64,000 nt of DNA from Sediminibacillus halophilus (GCF_900103695.1 NZ_FNHF01000008.1:1-64000), one strand, 5' to 3'; shown: positions 18,736 through 29,169, counted from the first letter of the stretch. Notes: generated by a model from the letters alone, not told the origin. Program-made: numbers and translations.

Positions 18736-19245
18736 GTGAACAAATGGAAATTTGGTCAGCTGATCGCCTCTGCCTTGATAGTAGTTCTTTTGGCTGGCTG
18801 TACATTAAAAGCTGAAAGCAAAGCATTTGATGAAGCAATGACTGTAACCGACTCGGTCTTTAAAAAAGCAAAACCGGAAACCAATAACGAACTGGATGGT
18901 TTAGCTGTATATATTCCGGACAACTTGGAAATCGCTGAAAACACTAATAATAATTTGATATTGGAAGATGGGGAGCAAACCTATATTTTATTTTACAATC
19001 GGTTTGAACCTGCTATCAGCGAGATTAATTATCAAGAAGCAGAAGAAGCGAAAGATAATGCTCTTTTAGAGTCATTTAAGGAGAAAGACAGGTTCGGCTA
19101 CCTTAAAATTTCCGAACCTGAAGGACGGAAATACGAACTACAGGTAGGGACAGGCAGCGTGAAAGTGACGACGTTGACAACCAAAAACCAATTAGAAAAA
19201 GATGCACAGATGATGATGAAAATGGCTAGGTCTGTTTCCTATTAA
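18736..19245 (+). CDS. predicted lipoprotein of unknown function
   Basis: A 169-residue protein with a type II signal peptide: positive N-terminus (NKWKFGQ), hydrophobic core and lipobox LLAGC with the modified Cys near residue 22. The mature part is small, acidic and mixed alpha/beta (for example DEAMTVTDSVFKKAKPET and LVVGTGSVKVTTL-like strands). It should be anchored on the outer face of the membrane. The start is GTG at 18736, 7 nt after AGGAGGAAAG. I do not recognise a family. It is flanked by a terminator shared with the convergent chemoreceptor gene. Confidence 0.75.
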   Translation: MNKWKFGQLIASALIVVLLAGCTLKAESKAFDEAMTVTDSVFKKAKPETNNELDGLAVYIPDNLEIAENTNNNLILEDGEQTYILFYNRFEPAISEINYQEAEEAKDNALLESFKEKDRFGYLKISEPEGRKYELQVGTGSVKVTTLTTKNQLEKDAQMMMKMARSVSY

Positions 19246-19293
19246 AAGAGGCTGTTCCACAAGTGTTTAATACCTTATGGGACAGCCTCTTTA
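19244..19293. terminator. shared terminator, lipoprotein and MCP genes
   Basis: Fifteen-base arms AAAGAGGCTGTTCCA/TGGGACAGCCTCTTT around an 18-nt loop, lying between two convergent genes; it can work in both directions. Confidence 0.82.
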
Positions 19294-19300
19294 CTAATTT

Positions 19301-21556
19301 TTATAAATGCTCCTTTTTTGCCACGTCATCTGTAAATTCATGTTTTTCTTCTAGAGGTTCTTCAACCGATTGTTCATCTAAATGTTCATTCAACTTCTCG
19401 TCTGTTTGCGTCTCACTTTCTATCACCGTTTCTTCATCTGTTTCAGCGGCATTTTCATCTTTGTCTAGATCCAATGCAGCGGCTGCTTCCTCATTGTCTG
19501 TCAGATAATAATCCGTGTCATCAATCCCATTTTCTATTTTTTCGGAATCTTGTTCTACGATGTCTTGAAAACGTGTCTCGTCTAAATTAAATTGACTGAC
19601 TTCAGCTGCAAGTTCCTGAGAAAGCCCCTGCAAATCGACTGCAGACTGATTTACCTCTTCAATAGATTGGGATTGTGTTTCACTGGAAGCAGCAACTTCT
19701 TCTGCTGTTGCAACTGCTTCTTCCGAAATGACGCTGATTTGCTCCATTTTTTCCCGTAAGTCATTATTGGCGCTGCCTACATCCTGTAGAGAATCTTTTA
19801 CCCCTTTAATTTTATCGTTCATCTTATAGATATGATTTGCAATGCGATGAAACGCAGCTTTTGTCTGATCGACTGCCGTTGATTGTTCCTGTTGGTAGGT
19901 GTCAAATTTTCCTGCTTCTGTTGTTAAATTATGCATTTGGGCATGCATTGTTTTGACCAACTGCTGAATTTCCTGGGCTTCGTGCTTTGATCTCTCTGCC
20001 AATTTCCGAACCTCGTCAGCAACGACGGCAAAGCCTCTGCCGCTTTCGCCGGCCCTTGCAGATTCAATCGCGGCATTCAGGGCAAGCAGGTTTGTACTAT
20101 CCGCTATTTCTTCAATTGCCGATACAATCGATGTTATCTGTTTCGATTGGTCGGCTGCCTGTTTGACTTCAGAGGAAAGGTGTCCGGCTAAGTCAATAAA
20201 AGAGGTCGATGTTCCCTCCAAGGTTTTCATCGTTTCTAGGCCGGTGTTTCCTTCTTTTTCAGCCAGTTCCAGTGCGTCCGATATATCCACTGCTGCATTG
20301 TTCGTATTGGTTATTGCTCCCGATACTGCTTCTATTAACTGAGAGCTTTCCTCTATGCGTAAAGCTTGATTTTGTGAACCAGTCGCGACCTGGTTAATCG
20401 CTTCATTGACTTCTTCTGTCTGTGCCGATGACTGTTCGCTGATGGCCGCAAGATTGGTTGATGAATCACTTAATACTTTAGAAGCATTGTTCACCTTTAA
20501 CATGGACTGTTCCATTTTTTGCGCCATGGAATTGAAAGTATCTGCCAACTCGGCCATCTCATCTTTCGTTGTAATCGGTACTCGGTAGGCCAAATTTCCG
20601 TCTCCGATTATTTGCGCTCCTTCTTTCAAGGAACTGATAGACCGGCCGATAGAACGGATAAGGATTAAGCCGATAATGCTCATTGTTAGTAAAGCAAGCA
20701 CTCCGAGAATGATAAATAATGTCGTCATGTTTTGTCGTGCATTTGCCTGATCTGCTGATAGTTTGCTGCTGATAGTTTCTGCTTCTGTTTTCACCTGCTC
20801 AACCTGGGAAGAAACATCATCCGCTACCTTGGAAAAAGAGTCGGTTATGGCTGCGGACTGGGTGTTAGTATTGGCGATAGTATTTAATGACTGCTGGTAC
20901 TTCAGTAAACCGCTGCTGATTTCGGAAGATTCTTTTTCACTTAACTCTGAGTTCTCAATCAAATTGGAAAAGGCACGTGTTGCCTCAGTTAACTTACTTT
21001 CTGCTTCTCCGTCTTTCCCTTGTTCTATGTACTCTTGCTCCAACACTTTTATTTCCATCAAGGCACTATCCAATTCAGGACTGTCGAGACCGTCCACTAA
21101 TTTTTCAAATTCGGCAAAGGTCTCCTTTATGGTCTTGAGTAATCCTTCTTCTTCGGAAAAACCAACCATCCGGTACATATTGACCATAGGTTCCATCTGT
21201 TCTTTATACTTTGCAGCATTTTCGGAAATGGCGGTAAAGTTTTCAGCGATTGCCTGGTAGTTTTTATGTTCATCTGCAAAGTTACTCGCAGAACTTTCTA
21301 CATCACTGATTGCTTTTTCCATTTCTTCTGCACTTTCCTGACTGGGTGACGCAAGGAACTGTTGTTCTTTTTGCCTTGTGAGTGACATCTCATATCTAAT
21401 TTCGTCACTATCCATCAACGCCTTTTGTACATCTGTCTTTTCTTCCTCCCACTGTGAATGTTTGTTGAGAAAATAACCTGCGAATACGCCGAGAAAAACA
21501 ATACTAATTACGGATAGCCCCAAAATTAAGCGCACCCGGTTTCGGATAGATCCCAC
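19301..21556 (-). CDS. methyl-accepting chemotaxis protein with long acidic tail
   Basis: A 751-residue transmembrane chemoreceptor. Helix 1 spans about residues 8-26. An extracytoplasmic, helical Glu/Lys-rich sensor of about 250 residues follows, then helix 2 near 277-301 ([20 protein letters not shown]) and a HAMP domain. The signalling tip contains the invariant [20 protein letters not shown] and [16 protein letters not shown]. Past about residue 680 is an unusual 70-residue extension very rich in Asp, Glu and Thr. The sensor resembles helical-bundle types; its ligand is unknown. It would feed the CheA/CheW system driving the flagellar motor, whose MotPS stator is also in this window. Confidence 0.92.
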   Translation of the reverse strand: MGSIRNRVRLILGLSVISIVFLGVFAGYFLNKHSQWEEEKTDVQKALMDSDEIRYEMSLTRQKEQQFLASPSQESAEEMEKAISDVESSASNFADEHKNYQAIAENFTAISENAAKYKEQMEPMVNMYRMVGFSEEEGLLKTIKETFAEFEKLVDGLDSPELDSALMEIKVLEQEYIEQGKDGEAESKLTEATRAFSNLIENSELSEKESSEISSGLLKYQQSLNTIANTNTQSAAITDSFSKVADDVSSQVEQVKTEAETISSKLSADQANARQNMTTLFIILGVLALLTMSIIGLILIRSIGRSISSLKEGAQIIGDGNLAYRVPITTKDEMAELADTFNSMAQKMEQSMLKVNNASKVLSDSSTNLAAISEQSSAQTEEVNEAINQVATGSQNQALRIEESSQLIEAVSGAITNTNNAAVDISDALELAEKEGNTGLETMKTLEGTSTSFIDLAGHLSSEVKQAADQSKQITSIVSAIEEIADSTNLLALNAAIESARAGESGRGFAVVADEVRKLAERSKHEAQEIQQLVKTMHAQMHNLTTEAGKFDTYQQEQSTAVDQTKAAFHRIANHIYKMNDKIKGVKDSLQDVGSANNDLREKMEQISVISEEAVATAEEVAASSETQSQSIEEVNQSAVDLQGLSQELAAEVSQFNLDETRFQDIVEQDSEKIENGIDDTDYYLTDNEEAAAALDLDKDENAAETDEETVIESETQTDEKLNEHLDEQSVEEPLEEKHEFTDDVAKKEHL

Positions 21557-21645
21557 GTATAGGCCCCCTTTTGTCTATTCTGTGATTTGCAAGATCTGTC
21601 GTAATAGGACATTTTTCGTAAGACAGAAATGCTACTATATGACTA

Positions 21646-21674
21646 ATTATAGAGTTATTCGAATAGAAAGACAA
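21646..21674 (-). promoter_or_regulatory. sigma-A promoter for the MCP gene
   Basis: Minus strand TTGTCT (21669-21674), 17-bp spacer, TATAAT (21646-21651), giving a leader of roughly 80 nt. I saw no sigma-D consensus here although sigma-D commonly drives chemoreceptor genes. Confidence 0.6.
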
Positions 21675-21772
21675 TTAATCTTTTGAAAATTGTCAATAAA
21701 ATAACAGGAATTGTCTTGTCAGGCCAGTTTGTGTAAGATTATATTTAGGAATCTTGCAAAGGAGACGGGAAA

Positions 21773-22789
21773 ATGAAAGAGTTTTTATATAAAAAAGGGG
21801 TCACGCTATCAGCAAAGGATTACTTCATAACCGCTTTAAGCTATATGGCATTAGGACTGTTTTCCTCTCTCATCATTGGTACGATCATCAACACGATCGG
21901 TGTTCAATTACATATCGATTCACTCGAGGAAATGGGCAGTTTCGCGATGGAAACAAAAATTTGGGGAGGGGCAATCGGCACTGCGATTGCTTACGGACTA
22001 AAAGCACCGCCGCTTGTTGTGTTCGCAGCTCTGTTCAGTGGTGCATTCGGAGCGGAGTTGGGAGGACCGGCTGGAAGTTATGTTTCAGCATTGCTTGCTA
22101 CCGAAATAGGAAAGGTCATTTACAAAGAAACAAGGCTCGATATCTTGCTAACGCCTTTTCTGACGATAGCAGCTGGATTTTTTACAGCCAAGTTTATCGG
22201 GCCTCCCATCCAGACAGCATTAACATGGTTTGGTGAAATCGTCAACTGGTCTACCGAACAACAGCCATTGATTATGGGCATTATTGTGGCTGTTCTAATG
22301 GGATGGGCGTTGACGGCACCGATCTCCAGTGTAGCTATCGCCTTGATGCTATCTTTGGAAGGACTGGCGGCAGGGGCTGCAACTGTCGGTTGTGCTGCGC
22401 AAATGGTCGGATTTGCCGTTGCAAGTTATCGCGATAATGGTTTGGGTGGTTTGCTGGCGCAAGGCATTGGAACATCCATGCTGCAGGTCGGAAATATAAT
22501 CAAGAAGCCGATCATATTATTGCCGCCAACCATCGCAGGGGCACTGTTAGCCCCTTTCGCGACAGTCGTTTTTGCTTTAGTCAACAACCCGTCGGGAGCG
22601 GGAATGGGGACAGCGGGACTTGTTGGGCAAATTATGACATTTGAATCGATGGGATTCAGCATGGATACTCTTTGGATCGTTCTTGGTTTACATATTGTCG
22701 GGCCGGCAGCTATCAGTTTCATTGTTGCAGAACTGCTTAGGAAACGGGGATGGATTCAGGCTGGAGACATGAAAATTGATTATGAGTAA
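21773..22789 (+). CDS. stand-alone PTS EIIC-like membrane protein
   Basis: A 338-residue polytopic protein with about 8-10 hydrophobic segments, Gly/Ala-rich loops and the PTS_EIIC_2 type sequence ([26 protein letters not shown] begins the conserved part; it continues with [12 protein letters not shown] and [10 protein letters not shown]). No IIA or IIB domain or gene is adjacent, so phosphotransfer would need partners elsewhere or the protein works as a transporter without phosphorylation. AAAGGAGA lies 7 nt before the ATG. It precedes ytpP by 35 nt. Substrate unknown. Confidence 0.78.
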   Translation: MKEFLYKKGVTLSAKDYFITALSYMALGLFSSLIIGTIINTIGVQLHIDSLEEMGSFAMETKIWGGAIGTAIAYGLKAPPLVVFAALFSGAFGAELGGPAGSYVSALLATEIGKVIYKETRLDILLTPFLTIAAGFFTAKFIGPPIQTALTWFGEIVNWSTEQQPLIMGIIVAVLMGWALTAPISSVAIALMLSLEGLAAGAATVGCAAQMVGFAVASYRDNGLGGLLAQGIGTSMLQVGNIIKKPIILLPPTIAGALLAPFATVVFALVNNPSGAGMGTAGLVGQIMTFESMGFSMDTLWIVLGLHIVGPAAISFIVAELLRKRGWIQAGDMKIDYE

Positions 22790-22824
22790 AAACATGCTAT
22801 CATGAAAAACGGAGGTGTCGAATA

Positions 22825-23145
22825 ATGAAAGAACTAGAATCTAAAGAGGCCTTTTCACAATGGAAAAAGGAAAAAGCCATTTTCATGTTTTCAGCAGACT
22901 GGTGTCCAGACTGCAGAGTAATTGAGCCGATACTGCCGGAAATAGAAGCGGAATATAAGGAATATACATTTATCTATGTGGATCGCGATAAATTTATCGA
23001 TTTATGTGCTGAACTGGATATTTTCGGTATCCCAAGTTTTCTTGCCTTCGATCAAGGCGAAGAAATTGGCCGTTTTGTCAGCAAAGACCGAAAAACGAAA
23101 GAAGAAATTGAGACATTCATCGAAAAGTTACCAGTTAATCAATAA
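22825..23145 (+). CDS. ytpP: thioredoxin-like protein YtpP
   Basis: A 106-residue thioredoxin fold protein. The active site [14 protein letters not shown] contains CPDC near residues 30-33, where thioredoxin has CGPC, so its redox potential and partners should differ from TrxA. The cis-Pro loop [10 protein letters not shown] is present. Cytoplasmic, with no signal peptide. CGGAGGTG stands before the ATG. It leads into ytpQ and ytpR as in B. subtilis, although a terminator separates it from ytpQ. Confidence 0.88.
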   Translation: MKELESKEAFSQWKKEKAIFMFSADWCPDCRVIEPILPEIEAEYKEYTFIYVDRDKFIDLCAELDIFGIPSFLAFDQGEEIGRFVSKDRKTKEEIETFIEKLPVNQ

Positions 23146-23152
23146 GGAATAT

Positions 23153-23199
23153 AGCTGCTTTCCCGTTTTTTACCAAAGCTGGGAAAGCAGCTTGTTTGT
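23153..23199 (+). terminator. terminator after ytpP
   Basis: Arms AGCTGCTTTCCC (23153-23164) and GGGAAAGCAGCT (23181-23192), followed by TGTTTGTT. Confidence 0.78.
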
Positions 23200-23310
23200 T
23201 AGCAGACTTTTTTCGTCAGCAGCAGCTGAATGCTTTCAGTTTATTGGTGAACTGTTTAATGCTAAAATAATGAGAGGCAGTTTTGTTTCCGAAAGGAGGA
23301 ACAGATAAGA

Positions 23311-24138
23311 ATGAAAATGACCAGTATTAAAATGAAAAAGAAATTGGAAGAAAGAATGAATAATCCGGAATGGAATACTTCCTTTAATAGAGATAAAGAT
23401 ACTTTTCGAATTGAATGGAAACATTCCCATCAAGGGATAACCGTCACCATTCCCAATATCATAGCCAAATATGAACGGAGGGGCGAAGCAGCTTTAGATG
23501 AGCTGGAGGACCATATTGAAGAAGCTTTACGAATTATGGATCAGACGAATGAGTTGAGCGGAAAAGAAAAGAACATCTTTCCTGTCATCCGTGCTACTTC
23601 ATTCCCGAAAAAGTCAAAGTCCGGGAAACAAATGGTAGTGACTGAACATACGGCAGAAACACGCATTTATTATGCGCTTGATTTGGGGAAATCTTATCAG
23701 CTGATCGACCAGTCCATGTTGGAGGAGGAAGAATGGACACAGGAACGGCTCGAAGAAGTTGCTGCCTTCAATGTGCGTTCCCTTCCCACCGACATGAACC
23801 ATGACCAGGTTGCCGGCAATGACTTTTACTTTATGGCCAGCCAGGATGGTTATGATGCAAGCAGAATCCTTAATGAGTCGCTTCTTGAAGAAATGAAAGC
23901 GAATAGTAAAGGAGAGCTTGCGGTAGCAGTTCCGCACCAGGACGTGTTGATTTTTGCCGACATTCAAAATAAAATGGGCTATGATATATTAGCGCAGATG
24001 ACCATGAAATTTTTCGCTGAAGGAAGAGTACCGATTACTTCATTGCCCTTCATGTATGAGGACAAGCATTTAGAACCGGTCTTCATCCTTGCAAAAAACA
24101 AACCGGAAACCCAGCAGAACTCAGGAGAGGATGAATAA
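23311..24138 (+). CDS. ytpQ: DUF1444 family protein YtpQ
   Basis: A 275-residue soluble, acidic protein of the DUF1444 family. It begins [16 protein letters not shown] and includes the conserved central stretch with [18 protein letters not shown] and a C-terminal [16 protein letters not shown] segment. There is no recognised catalytic motif. GAAAGGAGG precedes the ATG by about 12 nt. It overlaps or nearly touches ytpR, so the two form an operon. Function unknown; identification rests on family and gene order. Confidence 0.83.
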   Translation: MKMTSIKMKKKLEERMNNPEWNTSFNRDKDTFRIEWKHSHQGITVTIPNIIAKYERRGEAALDELEDHIEEALRIMDQTNELSGKEKNIFPVIRATSFPKKSKSGKQMVVTEHTAETRIYYALDLGKSYQLIDQSMLEEEEWTQERLEEVAAFNVRSLPTDMNHDQVAGNDFYFMASQDGYDASRILNESLLEEMKANSKGELAVAVPHQDVLIFADIQNKMGYDILAQMTMKFFAEGRVPITSLPFMYEDKHLEPVFILAKNKPETQQNSGEDE

Positions 24139-24142
24139 GAAG

Positions 24143-24748
24143 ATGGATGTATATTACAATCCAAATGGAATAGGCGATGTTCTGATTGTTCCTATCAAAC
24201 AAGGGGATCGCCATCACATCAAAAAGGACACATTTGGGAAAGTTGTAAAGATTACCGATGAACAGAATGGAGCGTTACTGGGATATAATATCTTCGATGC
24301 TGCTTCCCAACTGTCTCTTGCAGAAACGGGTAAAATAACACTGACAGAGGAACTAGCAGCCAGCATACAGGATGTATTTTCTCAGAATGGCTTGCAGGAG
24401 GCTTTTGATGTGGATCTAACTCCTAAATTTGTCGTCGGTTTTGTGAAGGAAAAACAGCCTCATGAAAATGCGGATAAATTAAGTGTCTGTCAGGTGGACA
24501 CTGGAGATGAAACCCTGCAAATCGTGTGCGGCGCACCGAATATCGACAAAGAACAAAAGGTAGTTGTCGCGAAAGTAGGCGCCGTCATGCCAAGCGGTAT
24601 GGAGATTAAGCCGACCAAGCTTAGAGGTGTCGATTCTTTTGGCATGATCTGTTCTCAAAAAGAGCTCGGTCTTCCGAATGCTCCAAAGGAAAAAGGGATT
24701 TACGTACTGGATGATGATTATCAAGTTGGACAAATCTTTGAATTTTAA
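24143..24748 (+). CDS. ytpR: YtpR, stand-alone tRNA-binding (EMAP/PheT-N-like) domain protein
   Basis: A protein of about 201 residues with a DUF4479-type N-domain followed by an OB-fold tRNA-binding domain (residues about 90-200), the same module found at the N-terminus of PheT and in EMAP II. The core ([26 protein letters not shown] and [13 protein letters not shown]) is intact. ATG 24143 matches the family N-terminus ([14 protein letters not shown]). An ATG at 24131 overlaps the ytpQ stop but sits directly on the binding site. The role is probably tRNA binding or trans-editing support; not proven. Confidence 0.85.
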   Translation: MDVYYNPNGIGDVLIVPIKQGDRHHIKKDTFGKVVKITDEQNGALLGYNIFDAASQLSLAETGKITLTEELAASIQDVFSQNGLQEAFDVDLTPKFVVGFVKEKQPHENADKLSVCQVDTGDETLQIVCGAPNIDKEQKVVVAKVGAVMPSGMEIKPTKLRGVDSFGMICSQKELGLPNAPKEKGIYVLDDDYQVGQIFEF

Positions 24749-24760
24749 TTTTTCAAGCAG

Positions 24761-24795
24761 ACCTTTGCCCTGTTAGATATGGGCAAAGGTTTTTC
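24761..24795 (+). terminator. terminator after ytpQR
   Basis: Stem ACCTTTGCCC/GGGCAAAGGT followed by TTTT, directly downstream of ytpR. Confidence 0.9.
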
Positions 24796-25320
24796 TATCC
24801 TGGGATGCAGATTAACATTATACCATCTGGAGGCGGGGAAAAAAGCATGTCATCAGTTAAATGCTAATTGACTCCGTTCAGTTTATTTGTATGGTCTCTT
24901 TTTATCCTGTTGTTTTCTGCATGCTTCGTATCGCTGCAACAAGGTACTGCGCGTTCCACGGGGACGGCTTCAACTTTTTTCAGAAAGTGAAGTGCCTTGC
25001 TGAAATGAGGGCTGCATTATTCACAAGAGAAGGGATGATTTTGTCAAAGTCCCTTTAGGTTCTACACAAGCCTAAAGATTAAACATAGAAACGCCGGCCA
25101 CACTTTTGAAAAAGACGGTGAATCGCTGTTTTGGAAGCGGCTCATGCGACCAATCCTCTCGAGGTCTTCTTAAGAATAACTTCGTCTCTGCATCACTATT
25201 TGGCAAGTTCGCTTTACCTGGAATAGATTTGTGCTTTGCTTAAAAAATATGATTCATTTTATTTATCCAAATTGGTTGGGAAAACTGATAGAATAGTAAA
25301 GTAACTATTTATGAGAAAGA
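24796..25320. other. 525-bp intergenic region with degenerate repeats
   Basis: No supportable gene. The segment about 24948-24990 (CGCGTTCCACGGGGACGGCTTCAACTT) resembles the CGCTTTCCGCGGGCACGGCTTAAGCTAACT core of the repeat at 56140-56175, in the same orientation. The segment at 25150-25175 (CCTCTCGAGGTCTTCTTAAG) resembles 30611-30631 (CCCCTCGAGGTCTTAAG). Both look like decayed copies of dispersed elements. The last 100 bp should hold the sftA promoter, which I could not fix. Confidence 0.45.
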
Positions 25321-25329
25321 GTGAAGTCT

Positions 25330-27774
25330 ATGTGGGAGCAACTAAAAAGAAAATTCAAACAGCTTTTGGCTGATGAGGAGCCAGAAACAGAAACAATACC
25401 ACAGGAAAAAGACAGTCAAGAGAATAGCAGCACAAACCGTATACATACGAAAGTTTCTTATCAATATCCCAAAAATTCTTCCTTTAAATTTCCCGTCATT
25501 CCTGACATGCAGGAGAAAGGGGAAGGAGCAAGACCGGCATACGAGCGAAGAAAACCGGAGAAGAAGCACAAAGTCAATGAAACCAGTAGAAAAGATCAGG
25601 ATCTGGACGTACACAGACCTGTTAAAAAACAACAAAATAAAGGCTCAACAAAGGTAGAGCCTGCTGAATCGAAACAACCATTCAAATTGACTGAGGTTCC
25701 ATCCCCGATTTATGGTTTTCGCCAAGTCAAGAAGGACACTGATACTCCAGCTTTTTTGCGAAAACAAAAGGAGGAAGGGGTAAAGAGGGCGGAGAGTTCT
25801 CTCACAAAAAAGGATTCAAATCATGCAGAGATGGATGATAGAGGAATGGAGAATCCCCAGAAAGAACCGACGGGGGATTTACCACTGGAACCCCCCATTG
25901 ATAGCAGTTGGGAGGCAAAAGATGCCGAACTGGAAAAACATTTGGAACAAAAAGATATAACAATTGCTGAAGCCGTATCCTTAAGTTCGAACGTTAGGGA
26001 TAAAGAAAATTCAGAGGCAGAGCTTACAGAAGTAAGTGGCGAAACGGTAGAATCGACGACGGAGCGAGCGCAGGAAAGTTCTTATGAAAAAGAGAAAGTG
26101 GAAGAACAAGAAAAGCTTACGATGATGGAAGATAGGTGGGAAATCGCCGGAAATGGACTTGATTCCGAGAAAATGGAGGAACCAGTTGAACAGACGCTTT
26201 TCGATGAGAAGCAACAGGAACAGCATACTGATGCTAAGGAACCTCCGGTCCGACCTAAAACCCGGACACCGTTCAACGTTATCATGACGCCGAGGGATAA
26301 GCGCAACCGCTTCCGGAAAGAACGAAAAGAGGAAACTTCGGTTGAAAAGGAACCTAAGGGACCGCCGGGTTATTTGCTGAATGATCCAGTTCAAAAATCG
26401 CAGGAAAATCGTGATTGGGTGAATCAACAAATTGAATTACTTGAAACGACATTAGCTCATTTTCATGTCAAAGCTAAAGTAGTAAATGCGATGAGCGGCC
26501 CTGCTGTTACGAGATTTGAAGTTCAACCTGAGCTTGGTGTAAAGGTAAGCAAAATTAAAAACCTCAGCGATGATATAAAATTGAATATGGCTGCAAGGGA
26601 TATAAGGATGGAAGCGCCGATTCCCGGCAAAAACGCAATCGGAATCGAGGTGCCCAATCCGCAGGCACAAGCGGTTGGGTTGCAGGAAATATTTTCAGCG
26701 GAAGTTTTTCGGGATGCAATGTCCCCGTTATCTGTGGCACTCGGTCTTGATATAGCCGGCAAGCCGATTGTCACGGACTTGCAGAAAATGCCGCACGGTT
26801 TAATTGCGGGTGCAACTGGATCGGGGAAAAGTGTCTGTATCAATACGATCTTGATTAGCCTTCTTTATAAAGCATCCCATAAAGATGTTAGGTTTCTGCT
26901 GATAGATCCGAAAATGGTAGAGCTTGCTCCCTATAATGAACTTCCACATTTGGTCTCCCCGGTCATTACCGATGTGAAAGCTGCAACCTCGGCTTTGAAG
27001 TGGGCTGTTAATGAGATGGAAGAGCGTTACGAGAAGTTTGTCAAAGAAGGTGTACGGGATGTAGAACGCTATAACCAAAAGATGAAGCAGCAACAGCGAG
27101 ATGACGAGCATCTCCCTTACTTGGTGATCGTTATTGACGAACTGGCTGATTTGATGATGGTTTCCCCGCAAGATGTCGAAGATGCGATTTGCCGGATTGC
27201 TCAGAAAGCCAGGGCTTGCGGTATGCACTTATTGCTGGCAACGCAGCGTCCGTCAGTGGATGTCATCACAGGCCTGATAAAAGCAAATATTCCTACACGT
27301 ATTGCGTTCAGCGTTTCTTCTCAAGTGGATTCACGGACGATCATCGATACCAATGGTGCGGAAAAATTACTCGGCAGGGGTGATATGCTCTTCTTGGAGA
27401 ACGGATCGGGTCAGTCTGTCAGAATTCAAGGGGCATTCGTATCGGATGAGGAGATTGAGCGTGTGACGAATTATGTTAGAAAATTGGCGCCGACTAACTA
27501 CCTGTTTGAACAGGAACAGCTGCTAGAACAAGTAAACGTCGAAGAAGAAGAGGATGAATTGTTCAACGAAGCCGTTGCATTCGTCCTTCAACAAAACGGC
27601 GCCAGCGCGTCCCTGCTGCAGCGACGTTTTAAAATAGGGTATAACCGTGCGGCAAGGCTGATTGATTATATGGAGTCTCACGGGATTATTTCCGAGCAAA
27701 AGGGAAGCAAACCACGTGATGTATTGATATCCAGTACACAAGCCGAGAGTTATCTGGAAGAATCTTATAAGTGA
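25330..27774 (+). CDS. sftA: DNA translocase SftA (soluble FtsK/SpoIIIE family)
   Basis: A FtsK-type DNA pump of about 814 residues without membrane helices, which marks SftA rather than SpoIIIE. In B. subtilis it clears DNA from the closing vegetative septum. The first 330 residues are a charged, low-complexity linker. The motor then has Walker A GATGSGKSVCIN near residue 495, Walker B LVIVIDELADLMM near 600 and a C-terminal winged-helix gamma domain (ELFNEAVAFVLQQNGAS). ATG 25330 is preferred, 7 nt after AAAGAGTG; an in-frame GTG at 25321 is an alternative. It is shorter than the B. subtilis protein, mainly in the linker. Confidence 0.93.
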   Translation: MWEQLKRKFKQLLADEEPETETIPQEKDSQENSSTNRIHTKVSYQYPKNSSFKFPVIPDMQEKGEGARPAYERRKPEKKHKVNETSRKDQDLDVHRPVKKQQNKGSTKVEPAESKQPFKLTEVPSPIYGFRQVKKDTDTPAFLRKQKEEGVKRAESSLTKKDSNHAEMDDRGMENPQKEPTGDLPLEPPIDSSWEAKDAELEKHLEQKDITIAEAVSLSSNVRDKENSEAELTEVSGETVESTTERAQESSYEKEKVEEQEKLTMMEDRWEIAGNGLDSEKMEEPVEQTLFDEKQQEQHTDAKEPPVRPKTRTPFNVIMTPRDKRNRFRKERKEETSVEKEPKGPPGYLLNDPVQKSQENRDWVNQQIELLETTLAHFHVKAKVVNAMSGPAVTRFEVQPELGVKVSKIKNLSDDIKLNMAARDIRMEAPIPGKNAIGIEVPNPQAQAVGLQEIFSAEVFRDAMSPLSVALGLDIAGKPIVTDLQKMPHGLIAGATGSGKSVCINTILISLLYKASHKDVRFLLIDPKMVELAPYNELPHLVSPVITDVKAATSALKWAVNEMEERYEKFVKEGVRDVERYNQKMKQQQRDDEHLPYLVIVIDELADLMMVSPQDVEDAICRIAQKARACGMHLLLATQRPSVDVITGLIKANIPTRIAFSVSSQVDSRTIIDTNGAEKLLGRGDMLFLENGSGQSVRIQGAFVSDEEIERVTNYVRKLAPTNYLFEQEQLLEQVNVEEEEDELFNEAVAFVLQQNGASASLLQRRFKIGYNRAARLIDYMESHGIISEQKGSKPRDVLISSTQAESYLEESYK

Positions 27775-27777
27775 ACA

Positions 27778-27807
27778 CGACCCCCATTGAGATATCAATG
27801 GGGGTCG
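27778..27807. terminator. perfect hairpin after sftA
   Basis: A 13-bp perfect stem CGACCCCCATTGA with loop GATA, starting 4 nt after the sftA stop. The downstream sequence (AATTCTG) lacks a real T run, so it may terminate weakly or protect the 3' end. Confidence 0.6.
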
Positions 27808-27927
27808 AATTCTGTCACGGCTAGTCATGAATCAGGAGGAAATAACTTGTCGTGAGCTTCAGCTTCTTATATGATAGAGAATGAACTATTATCATGGGTA
27901 AAGACAATCTCTAAGGAGTAATTGAAC

Positions 27928-29043
27928 ATGAAGGAAATCACACAAAAATTAAACGGCGAAATAAGCCGTTTAACGAATAAAACATTTAAATTTGATGAAA
28001 GAGTCAAAGAGGGCTGGTTTTCGGCAGTCTACTTTTTAAAGACCAGGGAAATTGCCAAGAATAAGGTTCCTGACAATTATGTAACCATGCAGTTTTTTCA
28101 AAAAGACCATGCTGTTTTATGCGGTACTGACGAAGCCATTGCATTGCTACATACTTTCGCCGACCACCCGGAGAAATTGGAAATACATTCTTTGAAGGAC
28201 GGGGATAAGATCAGCCCTTTTGAGTCTGTATTGACGGTGACAGGCCCCTATCAATATTTTGGATATTTAGAAGGCATCATTGATGGAATACTAGCCAGAA
28301 GAACGTCAGTTGCCACGAATGTATATAATGTGGTAAAAGCCGCAAGGACATCCGGCAAGCAAAAGCCTGTGATTTTTATGGGAGACCGTGATGATCACTT
28401 TACACAGCAGGCCGGAGACGGCTATGCAGCATTTATTGGGGGATCTACGGCTCAGGCTACCCATGCCATGAATGAATGGTGGGGAAAGCAGGGAATGGGC
28501 ACGATGCCACACGCTTTGATTCAAATGTTTGAAGGAGATATTGTAGAAGCTTCCAAAGCTTATCATCAATTGTATCCGGAAGACGACTTAATGGCACTAG
28601 TGGATTACAATAATGACGTGATTACCGATTCTTTAAAAGTCGCCCGTGAATTCGGTGAAACATTAAAAGGTGTTCGACTTGACACATCACGGACACTGGT
28701 GGATAAGTACTTCCTTCGCAACCAACATTTGATGGGCACATTTGATCCAAGGGGAGTGAACCCTGAATTGGTTTTTGCTTTGAGGCGTTCCCTGGATGAA
28801 GAGGGATACCAGCATGTGAAAATAATGGTCAGCGGTGGTTTTACCGAAAGCAGGATCAAAGAATTTGAAGAGTTGAAGGTGCCGGTTGATATGTATGGGA
28901 TTGGTGGAAGCCTGTTAAAAATCAACATCGGTTTTACAGGAGACAATGTGTTGTTGAATGGCAAGCCACAAGCGAAAGAGGGCAGACGCTACCGCCCGAA
29001 TCCACGGCTTGAAAAAGTAGACTTTGTCGATTCGGACCAATAG
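27928..29043 (+). CDS. pncB: nicotinate phosphoribosyltransferase
   Basis: A 371-residue type II phosphoribosyltransferase that salvages nicotinate to nicotinate mononucleotide for NAD synthesis. Typical segments are GYLEGIIDGILARRTSVATN, the FMGDRDDHFTQQAGDGYAAF region, the VRLDTSRT barrel strand with catalytic Asp, and the phosphate loop MVSGGFTESRI together with YGIGGSLL. ATG 27928 lies 9 nt after AAGGAG. It is inserted between sftA and murC relative to the B. subtilis order, but composition is like its neighbours. A second NAD gene, the NAD kinase, lies at 58.9 kb. Confidence 0.87.
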   Translation: MKEITQKLNGEISRLTNKTFKFDERVKEGWFSAVYFLKTREIAKNKVPDNYVTMQFFQKDHAVLCGTDEAIALLHTFADHPEKLEIHSLKDGDKISPFESVLTVTGPYQYFGYLEGIIDGILARRTSVATNVYNVVKAARTSGKQKPVIFMGDRDDHFTQQAGDGYAAFIGGSTAQATHAMNEWWGKQGMGTMPHALIQMFEGDIVEASKAYHQLYPEDDLMALVDYNNDVITDSLKVAREFGETLKGVRLDTSRTLVDKYFLRNQHLMGTFDPRGVNPELVFALRRSLDEEGYQHVKIMVSGGFTESRIKEFEELKVPVDMYGIGGSLLKINIGFTGDNVLLNGKPQAKEGRRYRPNPRLEKVDFVDSDQ

Positions 29044-29169
29044 GATAGTTTGAAACATATGTTATCGGGAAAATCTATGTTATCGAGCGGAACTGATAAC
29101 CGTAAATTGATGTACACCAATACGTACATAAAGAGATAAAATTATGACTCATTTTGGAGGTACTGTTTT

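Noticed and set aside
24861-25058. Plus-strand frame of 65 codons before sftA
   Set aside because: Covers a degenerate repeat, has no ribosome binding site and no recognisable product.
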